From: JBBRMG01 sp038230955
GTDB lineage: Bacteria > Patescibacteriota > Doudnabacteria > UBA920
Assembly (NCBI GenBank): GCA_038230955.1
Contig: JBBRMG010000001.1
Span: 58,750-122,749 of the forward strand
Length of the DNA stretch: 64,000 nt
Direction: 5' to 3'
In this document: one piece after another, positions 25,678 to 34,320 of the stretch
Position numbering within the stretch: position 1 is the first letter of the stretch
How the letters are laid out: each line of letters begins with the position of its first letter
Position numbers and translations under genes: made by a program
The notes under the pieces: generated by a model
The model's input: the letters and a program-made list of their open reading frames with translations, nothing else
Database searches by the model: none
What the model was told of the DNA's origin: nothing

Positions 25678-26286
25678 TTACTTGCGAAGGCGAGGCACAA
25701 CGTCGCTGGAATCGAAGCCGCTGTCGATCCAACGGAAGCCCACCACCCACTGCTCGCCGACCCAGCGCAAGTACGCAACGTGACGGCGACCACTAGAGCC
25801 CTCCAGAATAGTGCGAAAACAGATAATATATTTCTGCCCCTGCAATTCTTCCGGTATAACTTGGCGCCCGGCTGCTTGTTCATCGAGGACGTACTTGGCA
25901 AAACCGAGACTACCGATAGCCTTGGTGGCTGTCGCACGTTTCAGCATATTGTCACCGCTGATATAGCTTTCGCTTGCTTCACACGGCGAGTAACCGAAAT
26001 CGAGATTGGCGATATCAATATCACCTTCAAGATCATCGCTGACAACCACCCACCCACTAGGTACGAGCCCAGTTTCGAGTGCACTTATCGGCGTGACAAT
26101 TCCGGAAGCCTTATTGGAGTACTTGATGATCGAAGAGACTATATCATCTTCCAAACCTGTTCCAGGATATCCAAGGGCAATTTGCACCTTGTCCATTGTG
26201 ACGCCCGACTTTTCTAACGCAATACCGACACGCTCTCTGAGCTTGTCTCCTTGATTGTTTGATGCGGTCAATGATGTTTTTTTCAT
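25678..26286 (-). CDS. DGR target (variable) protein
   Basis: A 202-residue protein whose residues 159-201 are the variable repeat. The C-terminal part (YIICFRTILEG onward, WVGEQWVVGFRWIDSGF) has the Trp/Phe pattern of the C-type-lectin-like fold of DGR targets, with variable residues on the ligand face. The N-terminal 150 residues, including FAKYVLDEQAAGRQVIPEEL, belong to a target type I have seen repeatedly in this radiation. No signal peptide or membrane segment, so it probably acts in the cytoplasm or is exported by another route. ATG at 26286 has AGGAGG seven bases upstream; a GTG at 26292 would be too close to it. Confidence 0.92.
   Translation of the reverse strand: MKKTSLTASNNQGDKLRERVGIALEKSGVTMDKVQIALGYPGTGLEDDIVSSIIKYSNKASGIVTPISALETGLVPSGWVVVSDDLEGDIDIANLDFGYSPCEASESYISGDNMLKRATATKAIGSLGFAKYVLDEQAAGRQVIPEELQGQKYIICFRTILEGSSGRRHVAYLRWVGEQWVVGFRWIDSGFDSSDVVPRLRK
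25684..25812 (-). repeat. DGR variable repeat (VR)
   Basis: The 3' end of the target gene, stopping one codon before its TAA. Relative to TR, 22 substitutions change 15 of 43 codons and one silently. All ten Asn (AAY) codons of TR are altered: to Arg (three), Ser (three), Gly (two), Val and Asp. Lys-Glu (two), Asp-Gly (two) and Met-Val make up the rest. The closing segment DVVPRLR is invariant. Confidence 0.95.
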
Positions 26287-26383
26287 TGGCACACCTCCTT
26301 TTTGATTGTGAAAACATGTTCGATATTAGCCCCTTGAATCCAGGGTGGTTTTAATCATATTACTGAGTAAAATTTATATTATT

Positions 26384-26413
26384 ATTATATCACATTTATA
26401 CCACACTTGTCAA
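26384..26413 (-). promoter_or_regulatory. Promoter of the DGR target gene
   Basis: Minus-strand TTGACA (26413-26408), an 18-bp spacer, then TATAAT (26389-26384). Both hexamers are perfect. It predicts a leader of about 90 nt ending in AGGAGG before the ATG at 26286. Its -35 overlaps the -35 of the divergent pseudouridine synthase promoter. Confidence 0.8.
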
Positions 26414-26435
26414 TACTCATAAAACCCCTTATAAT
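26407..26435 (+). promoter_or_regulatory. Promoter of the pseudouridine synthase gene
   Basis: TTGTCA (26407-26412), a 17-bp spacer, then TATAAT (26430-26435), 8 nt from the ATG at 26444, so the message should be leaderless or nearly so. The -35 hexamer shares five positions with that of the target promoter on the other strand; simultaneous occupation is unlikely. Confidence 0.75.
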
Positions 26436-26443
26436 ACCTCCAT

Positions 26444-27133
26444 ATGTCCGAACCTACGCGAATCCAAAAATTCTTAAGTGAGCAGGGAGTAGCTTCTCGC
26501 CGCAAGGCTGAGGAGTTTGTTAAATCTGGGCAAGTCCAGATAAATGGGCGCAAAGCTCAGCTGGGCGATAAAATAGATGCCGAAAATGACATCGTGAAAG
26601 TCTACGGCAAATTAGTCGAAGCCACTGGTAGCAAAATTTACATTGCCATTAATAAACCGAAAGGGTACGTTGTCAGCAAAACCGACCCTCGCGGCCGCAA
26701 AACTGTATTTCAGCTTCTTCCCGCCGAACTTCGCACTAAAGTATGGAATGTTGGCCGTCTCGACTTCGACACCGAAGGACTGTTAGTTATGACCAATGAC
26801 GGCGAATTAACCCAACAACTAGCTCATCCAAAATACGAACACGACAAAGAGTACGAAGTTATTACCGATGCAATGCCAACAGATACTCAACTCGACAAGC
26901 TCCGTATGGGCGTAAAAATTGCCACTGGCCCCACCGCTCCATCAAAAATAAAAATGCGCAGTGGTAAAGTTTACATTATTGTGCACGAAGGTAAAAAGCG
27001 CCAAGTTCGTCGGATGTTTAATGCTGTCGGCTTAGGTGTGCATAACCTCAAACGCGTGCGCATGAATAAATTAAAACTACCGGATATTGCTCCGGGTGAA
27101 TATGTCACATTCAAAAAAGAAGACATTATCTAA
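26444..27133 (+). CDS. RsuA/RluB-type pseudouridine synthase
   Basis: A 229-residue rRNA-modifying enzyme. An N-terminal S4 RNA-binding domain (RIQKFLSEQGVASRRKAEEF, residues 6-25) precedes the catalytic domain with the motif VGRLDFDTEGLLVMTNDG, where the Asp of RLD is the nucleophile. The C-terminal EGKKRQVRRMFNAVG is the family signature. Closest by length to RluB/RluE/RsuA; which rRNA uridine it modifies cannot be told. It overlaps the following peptidase gene by 32 nt in another frame. Confidence 0.93.
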   Translation: MSEPTRIQKFLSEQGVASRRKAEEFVKSGQVQINGRKAQLGDKIDAENDIVKVYGKLVEATGSKIYIAINKPKGYVVSKTDPRGRKTVFQLLPAELRTKVWNVGRLDFDTEGLLVMTNDGELTQQLAHPKYEHDKEYEVITDAMPTDTQLDKLRMGVKIATGPTAPSKIKMRSGKVYIIVHEGKKRQVRRMFNAVGLGVHNLKRVRMNKLKLPDIAPGEYVTFKKEDII

Positions 27134-27905
27134 ATTCTCTGCCCTACCACGAGTAGACAGAGCCAGTATTATTGTTATTGCTATCGCGATAGCACTAGGT
27201 CTGTTCATGCTGATTAAACCTAAGTTTACTTCCCCGCCCAAAATTAGTCCGTCCACAGAGTCGTCGACTTCGACCCCTAACACAAATTTGGATAACCATA
27301 CAGTCGTCAAACCAGCTGAACTAAAATCAACAGTCACTCTAAAAGTTCCGTTCACTGCCCAAGCGCCAACATCCAACTGGGATGAATTACATAATGAAGC
27401 TTGCGAAGAGGCTTCTGCTATAATGGCTTATGAATATTTTATCGGGAATAAACAAAGTGTATTGCCCGCCAAGGATGTTGAAACTGAAATATCCAAACTA
27501 ACCAATTGGCAAACCAAAAACCAAGGTTACAATCTAGATCAAACTAGCCCTGAAGTAGCGAAAATGGTGCAGTCTGTCTACAATTTGAAAGTTGACATCG
27601 CACCAAATTTTGATGAGCCCCAAATTAAGCAAGCTCTCAATGACGGCAATTTAATTATTATCTCATTCAACGGTCGCCTACTTGGCAACCCAAACTACAA
27701 AGCACCTGGACCAGTCCATCATATGATGGTTATCACAGGGTACGATTCCAAAGGGTTTATTGCCAATGACCCCGGCACAAAAAAAGGTCAGAATTACCAT
27801 TATACATATGACATTTTGCACACTGCCGCTGCCGAATGGAGCCAAGAGGACAAAACTACTCACGCAGACCAAAAAATTGCGCTCATCATCAGTAAATCTA
27901 ACTAA
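27102..27905 (+). CDS. Membrane-anchored C39-like cysteine peptidase
   Basis: About 267 residues from the ATG at 27102. An N-terminal membrane segment (ASIIVIAIAIALGLFMLI) is followed by a Ser/Thr/Pro-rich linker and a peptidase_C39_2-type domain: Cys in NEACEEASAIMAYEYF, His in HHMMVITGYD and Asp/Asn in FIANDPGT. Such papain-like domains sit outside the membrane and cut peptides or cell-wall links; the target is unknown. The start lies inside the pseudouridine synthase gene. The ABC exporter gene begins 15 bp after its stop, so processing and export may be linked; this is inference. Confidence 0.82.
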   Translation: MSHSKKKTLSKFSALPRVDRASIIVIAIAIALGLFMLIKPKFTSPPKISPSTESSTSTPNTNLDNHTVVKPAELKSTVTLKVPFTAQAPTSNWDELHNEACEEASAIMAYEYFIGNKQSVLPAKDVETEISKLTNWQTKNQGYNLDQTSPEVAKMVQSVYNLKVDIAPNFDEPQIKQALNDGNLIIISFNGRLLGNPNYKAPGPVHHMMVITGYDSKGFIANDPGTKKGQNYHYTYDILHTAAAEWSQEDKTTHADQKIALIISKSN

Positions 27906-27920
27906 TAACCAATCTACCTT

Positions 27921-29669
27921 ATGAAATTACTTTGGCGTTATCTTCGGACCTATAAAAAGCTGCTCGCCTTCGCTTTAATTCTTGGCACCATCAATCAGGT
28001 ATTCTCGTTGTTGGATCCACAAATCTTTCGTCTCATAGTAGACAATTATGCTACCAAAATCGGTCAGCTCACCGGTAACCAATTCTTTCACGGAGTGGGG
28101 CTACTCTTACTAGCAACCATCGGTGTGGCTTTCGTTTCGCGCGTGGCCAAAAGCTTTCAAGACTACTACGTAAATGTTATCACTCAACGGCTAGGCACTC
28201 GAATGTACTCCGACTCTGTCGCTCATTCTTTCTCTCTGCCCTATGCAGTATTTGAAGATCAACGGTCTGGTGAATTTTTACAAAAATTGCAAAATGCCCG
28301 GACGGATAGCCAGCTCCTCATTCAACAGTCTATTAATGTCTTGTTCATCTCGGTCATTGGTATTCTGTTTGTCCTCACATACGCCTTTTATGTCCACTGG
28401 CTCATTGGGACCGTTTATGCTCTTATTATTCCGGTTTTGGGCAGCGCTACATTCTTTATTTCCAAAGGAATCAAACGAGCTCAGGATACGATCGTCAAAC
28501 AAACTCAAGAGCTAGCAGGGTCCACCACTGAAACTTTGCGCAACGTAGAATTGGTCAAAAGCTTGGGCTTGGAAAATCAGGAAATCAAACGACTGAACGA
28601 CGTTAATGAGGCAATCCTGCGGCTTGAATTAAAAAAAGTGCGCTTAGTGCGCAGTCTAAGTTTCATTCAAGGGACACTCATTAACGCGCTTAGGTCAGCT
28701 TTAATGTTATTAATGCTATGGTTGATATACCAGCATCAGGTGTCTCTTGGCCAGTTCTTTAGTTTACTGTTTTACTCATTCTTCATTTTCCAACCACTCG
28801 GCGAACTCGGTAATGTAGCCACAAAGTATTACGAGACCCAAGCCAGTATGGAACGCTTGAATGAGATTTTACAAACCCCACCAGAAGAAAAACCAGAGCA
28901 TCCGCAAGAAGTGGAAGATATCCAAAACATTGAATTTCATAACCTCACATTTCAATACAGCTCAGCTAATAAGCCGGCTGTCAAAGACATTGAATTAAAT
29001 ATCAAATACGGCGAGACTGTGGCTTTTGCCGGACCATCTGGCTCGGGCAAAACAACATTAATCAAACTCCTAGTAGGGTTATACAAACCAAGCACCGGAA
29101 AACTGCTCTTTAACGGAAATGATACCTCCAGCGTTGACTGGGAAACTTTCCGCAAGCGAATTGGTCTGGTATCACAAGACACGCAATTGTTTGCCGGCAC
29201 CATTCGAGAGAATCTTTTATTCGCCGCTCCCGAAGCTACGGACGAAGAATGTCTGAAAGCATTGGAGCAAGCTGCCGCTAACACTATTGTCGACAAAGGC
29301 GATCAAGGTCTTGATACCAAAATTGGCGAAGGCGGCTTAAAACTATCGGGTGGTGAAAAGCAACGTCTGGCCATAGCCCGGGCTCTGCTCCGCAATCCTC
29401 AACTTATTATTTTTGATGAAGCCACGAGTTCTCTTGACTCTCTCACTGAAGAAGAAATTACTCTGACAATAAAACAGATCGCGAAATCGCGACCTGGTCT
29501 AATTACTGTACTAATTGCTCATCGCCTCTCTACCATTGTTCATGCCGATAACATTTTTGTGTTAGAAAAAGGGGCAATTGCAGAATCGGGCAATCATCAA
29601 AGCTTGCTGGATCAAAAAGGTTTGTACGCTGCCCTTTGGCGCCAGCAAATTGCTAGTGACAGAACATAG
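27921..29669 (+). CDS. ABC exporter, fused permease and ATPase
   Basis: A 582-residue half-transporter of MsbA/LmrA type, acting as a dimer. An N-terminal six-helix ABC_membrane domain (residues 10-310) is followed by the nucleotide-binding domain with Walker A GPSGSGKTTLIKLL, Q-loop SQDTQLFAGTI, signature LSGGEKQRLAIARALL, Walker B LIIFDEATSSLD and H-loop IAHRLSTI. The substrate (lipid, peptide or drug) is unknown. It follows the C39-like peptidase gene by 15 bp; C39 domains are often paired with peptide exporters, but here they are separate proteins. Confidence 0.93.
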   Translation: MKLLWRYLRTYKKLLAFALILGTINQVFSLLDPQIFRLIVDNYATKIGQLTGNQFFHGVGLLLLATIGVAFVSRVAKSFQDYYVNVITQRLGTRMYSDSVAHSFSLPYAVFEDQRSGEFLQKLQNARTDSQLLIQQSINVLFISVIGILFVLTYAFYVHWLIGTVYALIIPVLGSATFFISKGIKRAQDTIVKQTQELAGSTTETLRNVELVKSLGLENQEIKRLNDVNEAILRLELKKVRLVRSLSFIQGTLINALRSALMLLMLWLIYQHQVSLGQFFSLLFYSFFIFQPLGELGNVATKYYETQASMERLNEILQTPPEEKPEHPQEVEDIQNIEFHNLTFQYSSANKPAVKDIELNIKYGETVAFAGPSGSGKTTLIKLLVGLYKPSTGKLLFNGNDTSSVDWETFRKRIGLVSQDTQLFAGTIRENLLFAAPEATDEECLKALEQAAANTIVDKGDQGLDTKIGEGGLKLSGGEKQRLAIARALLRNPQLIIFDEATSSLDSLTEEEITLTIKQIAKSRPGLITVLIAHRLSTIVHADNIFVLEKGAIAESGNHQSLLDQKGLYAALWRQQIASDRT

Positions 29670-29702
29670 CAAAGACTAAAATAGGTTTGTAAAAAGGAAA
29701 CG

Positions 29703-30209
29703 CTACTCTTTCTTCTGCACCTTCAAGTCTTCCAGGTCCTGCATCAATTTTTGCAAATCCTTTTGGATAGTGCCAAGCGTCGCTACGGTAGTGACATCAT
29801 GCAAATCATCCTTGGCATCTTCTTCTTCTAACTTGTCGACATCCTCTTGGATTTCATCAACATCTTTTTCAATGCCTTCAACATCTTCTTGAATTTCGTC
29901 GATGTCTTTTTCAATGCCTTCAACATCTTCTTGAATTTCGTCGATGTCTTCTTCTACCTCTTCTAAACTTTTTGTGTTGCGATTAACAGTCATCTGAATA
30001 AAAATTGCGAGATAAATTGCTTCCAAAGAAACAGCAGTAGTCAGCACCAATAATATTGTGTTTAAATTAATACCGAGAACGGCTAATGCAAACGCAGTAA
30101 TAAATAAAATAGTGTGCACTACTAAAGACGAGGTTGATCCAACCCAATTGGTAAACCGTTCGGCTAACCCATTTTCTTCACTAAATTTTACTCTGTTCTT
30201 TGGAGCCAT
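29703..30209 (-). CDS. DUF1003-like membrane protein with a repeated acidic coiled coil
   Basis: 168 residues from ATG at 30209 (no ribosome binding site; longer starts up to 30305 are possible). Two membrane segments (VVHTILFITAFALAVLGI and TILLVLTTAVSLEAIYLAIFI) with FTNWVGSTSS before them resemble DUF1003 proteins. The C-terminal half is a very acidic heptad series (DIDEIQEDVEGIEK repeated). Function unknown. It faces the ABC exporter tail to tail. Confidence 0.7.
   Translation of the reverse strand: MAPKNRVKFSEENGLAERFTNWVGSTSSLVVHTILFITAFALAVLGINLNTILLVLTTAVSLEAIYLAIFIQMTVNRNTKSLEEVEEDIDEIQEDVEGIEKDIDEIQEDVEGIEKDVDEIQEDVDKLEEEDAKDDLHDVTTVATLGTIQKDLQKLMQDLEDLKVQKKE
29864..29947 (-). repeat. 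Exact 42-bp tandem duplication in coding sequence
   Basis: Two identical 42-bp units (29864-29905 and 29906-29947) encode 14-residue, two-heptad blocks of the coiled coil. Exact identity, including third codon positions, implies a recent duplication or ongoing homogenisation. Confidence 0.85.
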
Positions 30210-30330
30210 ATATTTGAATAATTTATTATACCGTATTTCCTGAAAAAAGTAAAGAAAAAAGCTATCGGTAGTTAAACCAACAGCCTTAGAACCAATCGCT
30301 GACAATCGCTACTGATCGCTAAAATAAATA

Positions 30331-30876
30331 CTACGCAGATATAAGATCCTTGTGTTCAATCACTTCTGGCCAGTGGTCGGCTAGAGCCCAAAACTCTGCT
30401 TCGTAAATGAAATGTAGTGTAACCCACATCCCCCGGGCAAAAGCTTGACCCACTCTAAGATAACACGTGTCAATGAGAACATACCAAGCATGGCAATCGT
30501 GCTTAATCCGTTCGCGGACTCGGGCATTTGCATCGATATTCGAGTTAAACAAATGCTTGAGAAATTCATCCCCCGCATCGTCCAATTGCTCTATTTCATT
30601 CAATAGCCAGAAAAGCCAGTCAAACTCCTCTTGATTATTCTGAACAAACTTATTCATCAGCGAGAACATAAAAGTTGCCCCCTTCAATGTATCTCCGTCG
30701 GTATACTGATCGGTGTATTCCAGCAATAGGAAGCCGGTAGTAATGAATTTGGCATTGAACATCTTATCCAATACAGAATCGCTATTGCGAAAAGCTTTGG
30801 CTTGCTCGACTAGTTCATTAACGGATTGCTTGTCCAAACATAAATGCGCCTTGTTGTGCAATACTTGAGTTAGCAT
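30331..30876 (-). CDS. Hypothetical helical protein
   Basis: A 181-residue soluble, acidic, mostly helical protein rich in Trp, Phe and Asp (FDWLFWLLNEIEQLDDAGDEF). I do not recognise the family. A purine-rich AAAAGGGGGT about ten bases before the ATG at 30876 supports this start. No membrane segment or catalytic signature. It stands alone between the DUF1003-like gene and the M23 peptidase, all leftward. In the gap 30210-30330, ATCGCT occurs four times in different contexts; no gene is seen there. Confidence 0.6.
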   Translation of the reverse strand: MLTQVLHNKAHLCLDKQSVNELVEQAKAFRNSDSVLDKMFNAKFITTGFLLLEYTDQYTDGDTLKGATFMFSLMNKFVQNNQEEFDWLFWLLNEIEQLDDAGDEFLKHLFNSNIDANARVRERIKHDCHAWYVLIDTCYLRVGQAFARGMWVTLHFIYEAEFWALADHWPEVIEHKDLISA

Positions 30877-30945
30877 ATATAAAGACCCCCTTTTATTCTT
30901 GTTATATCACACACCAATTCCGGGGTCAAATAACCAAACCCTCCC

Positions 30946-31626
30946 TTAGCGGAGGTATTGTATTGCATTTAACCAGTCTCCCGTCTGACTTTTACTCTTT
31001 ACATACCCAGCGATGTTTATAGTCGACCCTTTGTGAATGCCCAGATGTAAGTGTTTTCGTTCGCCATCTGTTTCGATACTGAATCCAGTGCCTAACAGAC
31101 CTAATTGCTGACCAGCCTTTAAGCTGTCACCGACATTTATTTCAATGCTAGACAAGCGCAGATGACCATATATTACCGTCACTAGTTGTTTATCAATTTC
31201 GCAACGCTGGACAGCCACACCACCATACCCTTGCGCTATGCGTTTAATTAACAATGGCCCGTCGCAAATCGCCGAAATAGAAACATCGCGACTAGCTTCT
31301 TCCGGAAATGTTTCAAAATCTACACCGGTATGAAATCCTGTGAAATGCTCCGGTTGAACTGGTGAATTTTTGGGAGTCACAAAGTTACCAAAAAGTTTTA
31401 ATGTAGCCCGTTCAGCAAATCTATCAATCGGGGCCACAATACTAGCGCTGACGACTGGTGATGTCGCCGGTGTCTCAGTCGCTAGTGTATCGGTATGAAC
31501 CGCAGTATTATTTTTAGTATAACTAGTAACAGAATTGCTAGAGCGGTGGACAATTGCTACTACAATGCTTAATATAATGAAAACGCCTATCGCAATTATT
31601 ATTTTCTGTGCATAGCTTTTATTCAT
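30946..31626 (-). CDS. M23 family peptidase, membrane anchored
   Basis: A 226-residue protein with an N-terminal membrane segment (IIIAIGVFIILSIVVAIV) and a C-terminal lysostaphin-type domain. Zinc-site motifs are HTGVDFETF (H..xxxD), VIYGHLRL and the HLHLGIH block. Homologues cleave peptidoglycan cross-links or activate amidases. The domain faces the outside. It diverges from the methyltransferase gene; a TATAAT on the plus strand at 31629 lies next to its start. Confidence 0.85.
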   Translation of the reverse strand: MNKSYAQKIIIAIGVFIILSIVVAIVHRSSNSVTSYTKNNTAVHTDTLATETPATSPVVSASIVAPIDRFAERATLKLFGNFVTPKNSPVQPEHFTGFHTGVDFETFPEEASRDVSISAICDGPLLIKRIAQGYGGVAVQRCEIDKQLVTVIYGHLRLSSIEINVGDSLKAGQQLGLLGTGFSIETDGERKHLHLGIHKGSTINIAGYVKSKSQTGDWLNAIQYLR

Positions 31627-31661
31627 AGTATAATCAGTATACCACTTTAAAACATTCGCCT

Positions 31662-32717
31662 ATGTCTCGGACCAAAAACCCCATCAGCCTGCCTAGTCAA
31701 TTACTCATTCGGAATATTGCAGAAATCATTGGCAAACGGATTTTAATTATCGGCCTACCTGAGACCGAAACGTTGCTTCACCTTCAAGACTTGCTTCCTA
31801 AGGTAGATCTGACAATTTACGAATATGACTACGCCGCTTTTCGGCGGATTAAATCACTCCACCCGGATTCCCATTATGGCCCTTGGTATAGCACAGGTAA
31901 AAAGCATGACGCTGTGATTCTCTATTTACCCAAAAGTGATATCCTTATTGAAATGATGTTACGCATCGTTAATAATGCGCTAACACCGGGAGGCACAATA
32001 TACGTCATTGGCGAGAAAAATTCTGGCATTAAATCATCCAAAAAAGAAATTGCTCAATACATCGGGGACACTACCTACTGGGATGTCGCTCGACACTCCG
32101 GTATTTACGGCGCTCAGTTAACCAAACCGGTAATTGTAGATAAAGGCTTAGACGAATGGGAACAAGAATATACGGAAACCATAAATGACATCACAATAAA
32201 AGTCATTAGTCTACCCGGTGTATTTAGTCACGGTCGACTGGACGAAGGCACTCGCCTGTTACTAGAAAACTTAGACATTCCAGAAAATGCGCGCGTTCTA
32301 GATTGGGGCACCGGCTCAGGAGTAATTGGGGCGTATATTAAACAACGCTGGGCTGCTACAGTGGGCGCTGTTGAAATGGTTGATAGCAATGCTTTAGCGG
32401 TTGAATCCGCTCGCAGAACTATAGCCGCTAACAAGTTAGTTAACGTGCTCGTAAATCCTTCTGATATATTTTCCGATGTGCCCGATACCTACGATATTAT
32501 CGTAGCCAATCCCCCATTTCATGGGGGAGTAGAAACCGATTACACAATGGTGGAAAGATTTATCATGGACTCTTATAGTCACTTAAATAAGCATGGGCAC
32601 ATGTTAATTGTGGCCAATGCTTTCTTGCGCTACAAACCGCTTTTAGAAAAACGGTTTAAAACCTATAAGATCGTGGCAAAAAACAAACGTTACTTGCTAT
32701 ACGAAGTAGTTCGGTGA
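31662..32717 (+). CDS. RsmC-like 16S rRNA guanine-N2 methyltransferase
   Basis: A 351-residue class I SAM-dependent methyltransferase with the duplicated-fold layout of RsmC/RsmD-type enzymes: a degenerate N-terminal half (residues 1-160) and a catalytic half with VLDWGTGSGVIGAYIK (SAM motif I) and IVANPPFHGG (NPPF catalytic motif). The length and the NPPFHGG sequence point to m2G1207-type methylation of 16S rRNA. Its last 28 bp overlap the 3' end of the DEAD-box helicase gene on the other strand, with no terminator between. Confidence 0.88.
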   Translation: MSRTKNPISLPSQLLIRNIAEIIGKRILIIGLPETETLLHLQDLLPKVDLTIYEYDYAAFRRIKSLHPDSHYGPWYSTGKKHDAVILYLPKSDILIEMMLRIVNNALTPGGTIYVIGEKNSGIKSSKKEIAQYIGDTTYWDVARHSGIYGAQLTKPVIVDKGLDEWEQEYTETINDITIKVISLPGVFSHGRLDEGTRLLLENLDIPENARVLDWGTGSGVIGAYIKQRWAATVGAVEMVDSNALAVESARRTIAANKLVNVLVNPSDIFSDVPDTYDIIVANPPFHGGVETDYTMVERFIMDSYSHLNKHGHMLIVANAFLRYKPLLEKRFKTYKIVAKNKRYLLYEVVR

Positions 32718-34300
32718 TGTGAAGAATCACGGCGACCAGTTTGAGTCCGAGATTTAGCTTTAAAAGCACGGAACGGTTTAAACGGTTGCTTCCCCCGGTT
32801 ATTGCTAAACGGGCGATCTGCCGGCATGCGGCTGGCTCCGGCTGGAGCAGCGGATGAGTCTGAAATATCGTCGGACATATGGATATTAGTATAAGAACGA
32901 GAACTTGGTGGGTTATTATGACGCTCTACTGGTTTGTAAGGCGCTTTGTATGGGGTATTGTGAGTAGGCTTAACAGCAGAATTAGCCCTGGAAACGTAAC
33001 TAGCCTTTGCACCGTAAGACGGTTTAGCTGCTCCATAGCTCGGGCGAGAGGAACCGGTAGAACTGTGTCGTCCGGCATAGCCAGAACTTGGCCGAGAGCC
33101 AGTGCTTTCGCGAGAGAAGCCTGAGCTAGCCCGACGAGAATCTTCCATGCGAGGTGAATACTCCATAGCCCGGCGAGGAGCCGGTTCTGGCGTAGATGAG
33201 ACGGGCAGCACCATGCGAATCATCCGTTCAATTGCTTTAATATCGGAGCGTTCATGTGGGCCCGCAAAAGAAATAGCGTGACCAACAGAACCAGCTCGAC
33301 CAGTACGGCCAATGCGGTGAACATAATCTTCAGCATTTGCCGGTAAATCATAGTTCACTACAAGCTCAATGCCGGTAACATCAATACCGCGAGCGGCAAT
33401 GTCAGTGGCTACCAAAACTCGGTACTTGCCTAGCTTAAACCCTTGCATCGCTTCCTTGCGCTGAGCCAATGACCGATTGGAATGTAGTTCAGCCGCGGTG
33501 TTGCCCATGTCACGAATGACTTTAGCAATTTTCTTTGCGCCATACTTAGTCCGAGTAAATACCAACACACTGCCACGGTACTGTTTCAATACAGTTTCCA
33601 ATACACCAACTTTATTGTTCTTATCAACAAAAAACAGTTCTTGGCTAACGTCTTTGGCGGTAGTACCAGCCTGAGCGACCTCTACACGCAACGGTAATTT
33701 CATGTACTTGTTAGCTAAGCCCGCAATTTCAGCAGGCATGGTAGCAGAAAATAGCATGGTCTGGCGCTCAGAAGGAACATGCTCCAACACCTTTTTTATC
33801 TGTGGGGCAAATCCCATGTCGAGCATTCGATCAGCTTCATCCAAAACCAACACTTGAACTTTATCTAAGCGCGCAGTCTTTTGTTCTAGATGATCAATCA
33901 AACGCCCGGGGGTGGCAATAATAACATGGGGATCAAACCGCAAGCTTCTTATCTGCCGGCGAATATCTTCCCCACCAATTAAAACTACAGTTTTTAAACC
34001 AAGTCCCTTGCCAACCTTTTGCAAAGACTCATCCACTTGAATGGCCAGTTCGCGAGTTGGTACAACAATTAGGCCTTTGCTGCCTTTGAGCTGAACCAAC
34101 CGCTGAAGCATTGGAATACCAAAAGCCAGGGTTTTCCCTGTGCCAGTTTGGGCGATGCCAATAATATCTTTCCCTTCAATGGCAGACGGAATAGACTGCA
34201 ATTGAATGGGTGTGGGCACGGTAAAGCCCAGTTTTGTAAGGATTTCAAAGAGCTTCGGGGCAATGCCCAATCCTTGGAAGCTATCTGTCTGTGATTGCAT
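32690..34300 (-). CDS. DEAD-box RNA helicase
   Basis: A 536-residue RhlE/CsdA-type helicase. Q motif PTPIQLQSIP, motif I QTGTGKT, motif II DEAD (VLDEADRML), motif III SAT, and motif VI HRIGRTGRAG are present. The last 170 residues form a Ser/Arg/Tyr/Pro-rich basic low-complexity tail, probably an RNA-binding, phase-separating region. Likely roles are ribosome assembly and mRNA turnover. A perfect consensus promoter lies 93 bp upstream, and a terminator-like hairpin interrupts the leader, which suggests attenuation. A TAGAAT six bases before the ATG could drive a second, leaderless message. Confidence 0.94.
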   Translation of the reverse strand: MQSQTDSFQGLGIAPKLFEILTKLGFTVPTPIQLQSIPSAIEGKDIIGIAQTGTGKTLAFGIPMLQRLVQLKGSKGLIVVPTRELAIQVDESLQKVGKGLGLKTVVLIGGEDIRRQIRSLRFDPHVIIATPGRLIDHLEQKTARLDKVQVLVLDEADRMLDMGFAPQIKKVLEHVPSERQTMLFSATMPAEIAGLANKYMKLPLRVEVAQAGTTAKDVSQELFFVDKNNKVGVLETVLKQYRGSVLVFTRTKYGAKKIAKVIRDMGNTAAELHSNRSLAQRKEAMQGFKLGKYRVLVATDIAARGIDVTGIELVVNYDLPANAEDYVHRIGRTGRAGSVGHAISFAGPHERSDIKAIERMIRMVLPVSSTPEPAPRRAMEYSPRMEDSRRASSGFSRESTGSRPSSGYAGRHSSTGSSRPSYGAAKPSYGAKASYVSRANSAVKPTHNTPYKAPYKPVERHNNPPSSRSYTNIHMSDDISDSSAAPAGASRMPADRPFSNNRGKQPFKPFRAFKAKSRTQTGRRDSSHHRTTSYSK

Positions 34301-34320
34301 AAATCAATTCTAATTTCTAA

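Larger units (their letters stand above)
23758..26286. mobile_element. Diversity-generating retroelement (DGR) locus
   Basis: This span holds all components needed for adenine-specific mutagenic retrohoming: reverse transcriptase (23758-24762, minus), Avd accessory protein (24781-25165, plus, frameshifted), template repeat (25189-25317, read from the minus strand) and target gene (25678-26286, minus) ending in the variable repeat (25684-25812). Known DGRs copy template RNA with misincorporation at A and replace the variable repeat with the cDNA. The orientation of avd, against the other parts, is the unusual point. Flanks: tRNA-Arg/HNH on one side, a pseudouridine synthase on the other. Confidence 0.95.

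Noticed and set aside
25522..26217. Long plus-strand ORF opposite the DGR target gene
   Set aside because: It is the mirror of the target coding frame; the target has promoter, AGGAGG and VR, the plus ORF has none.
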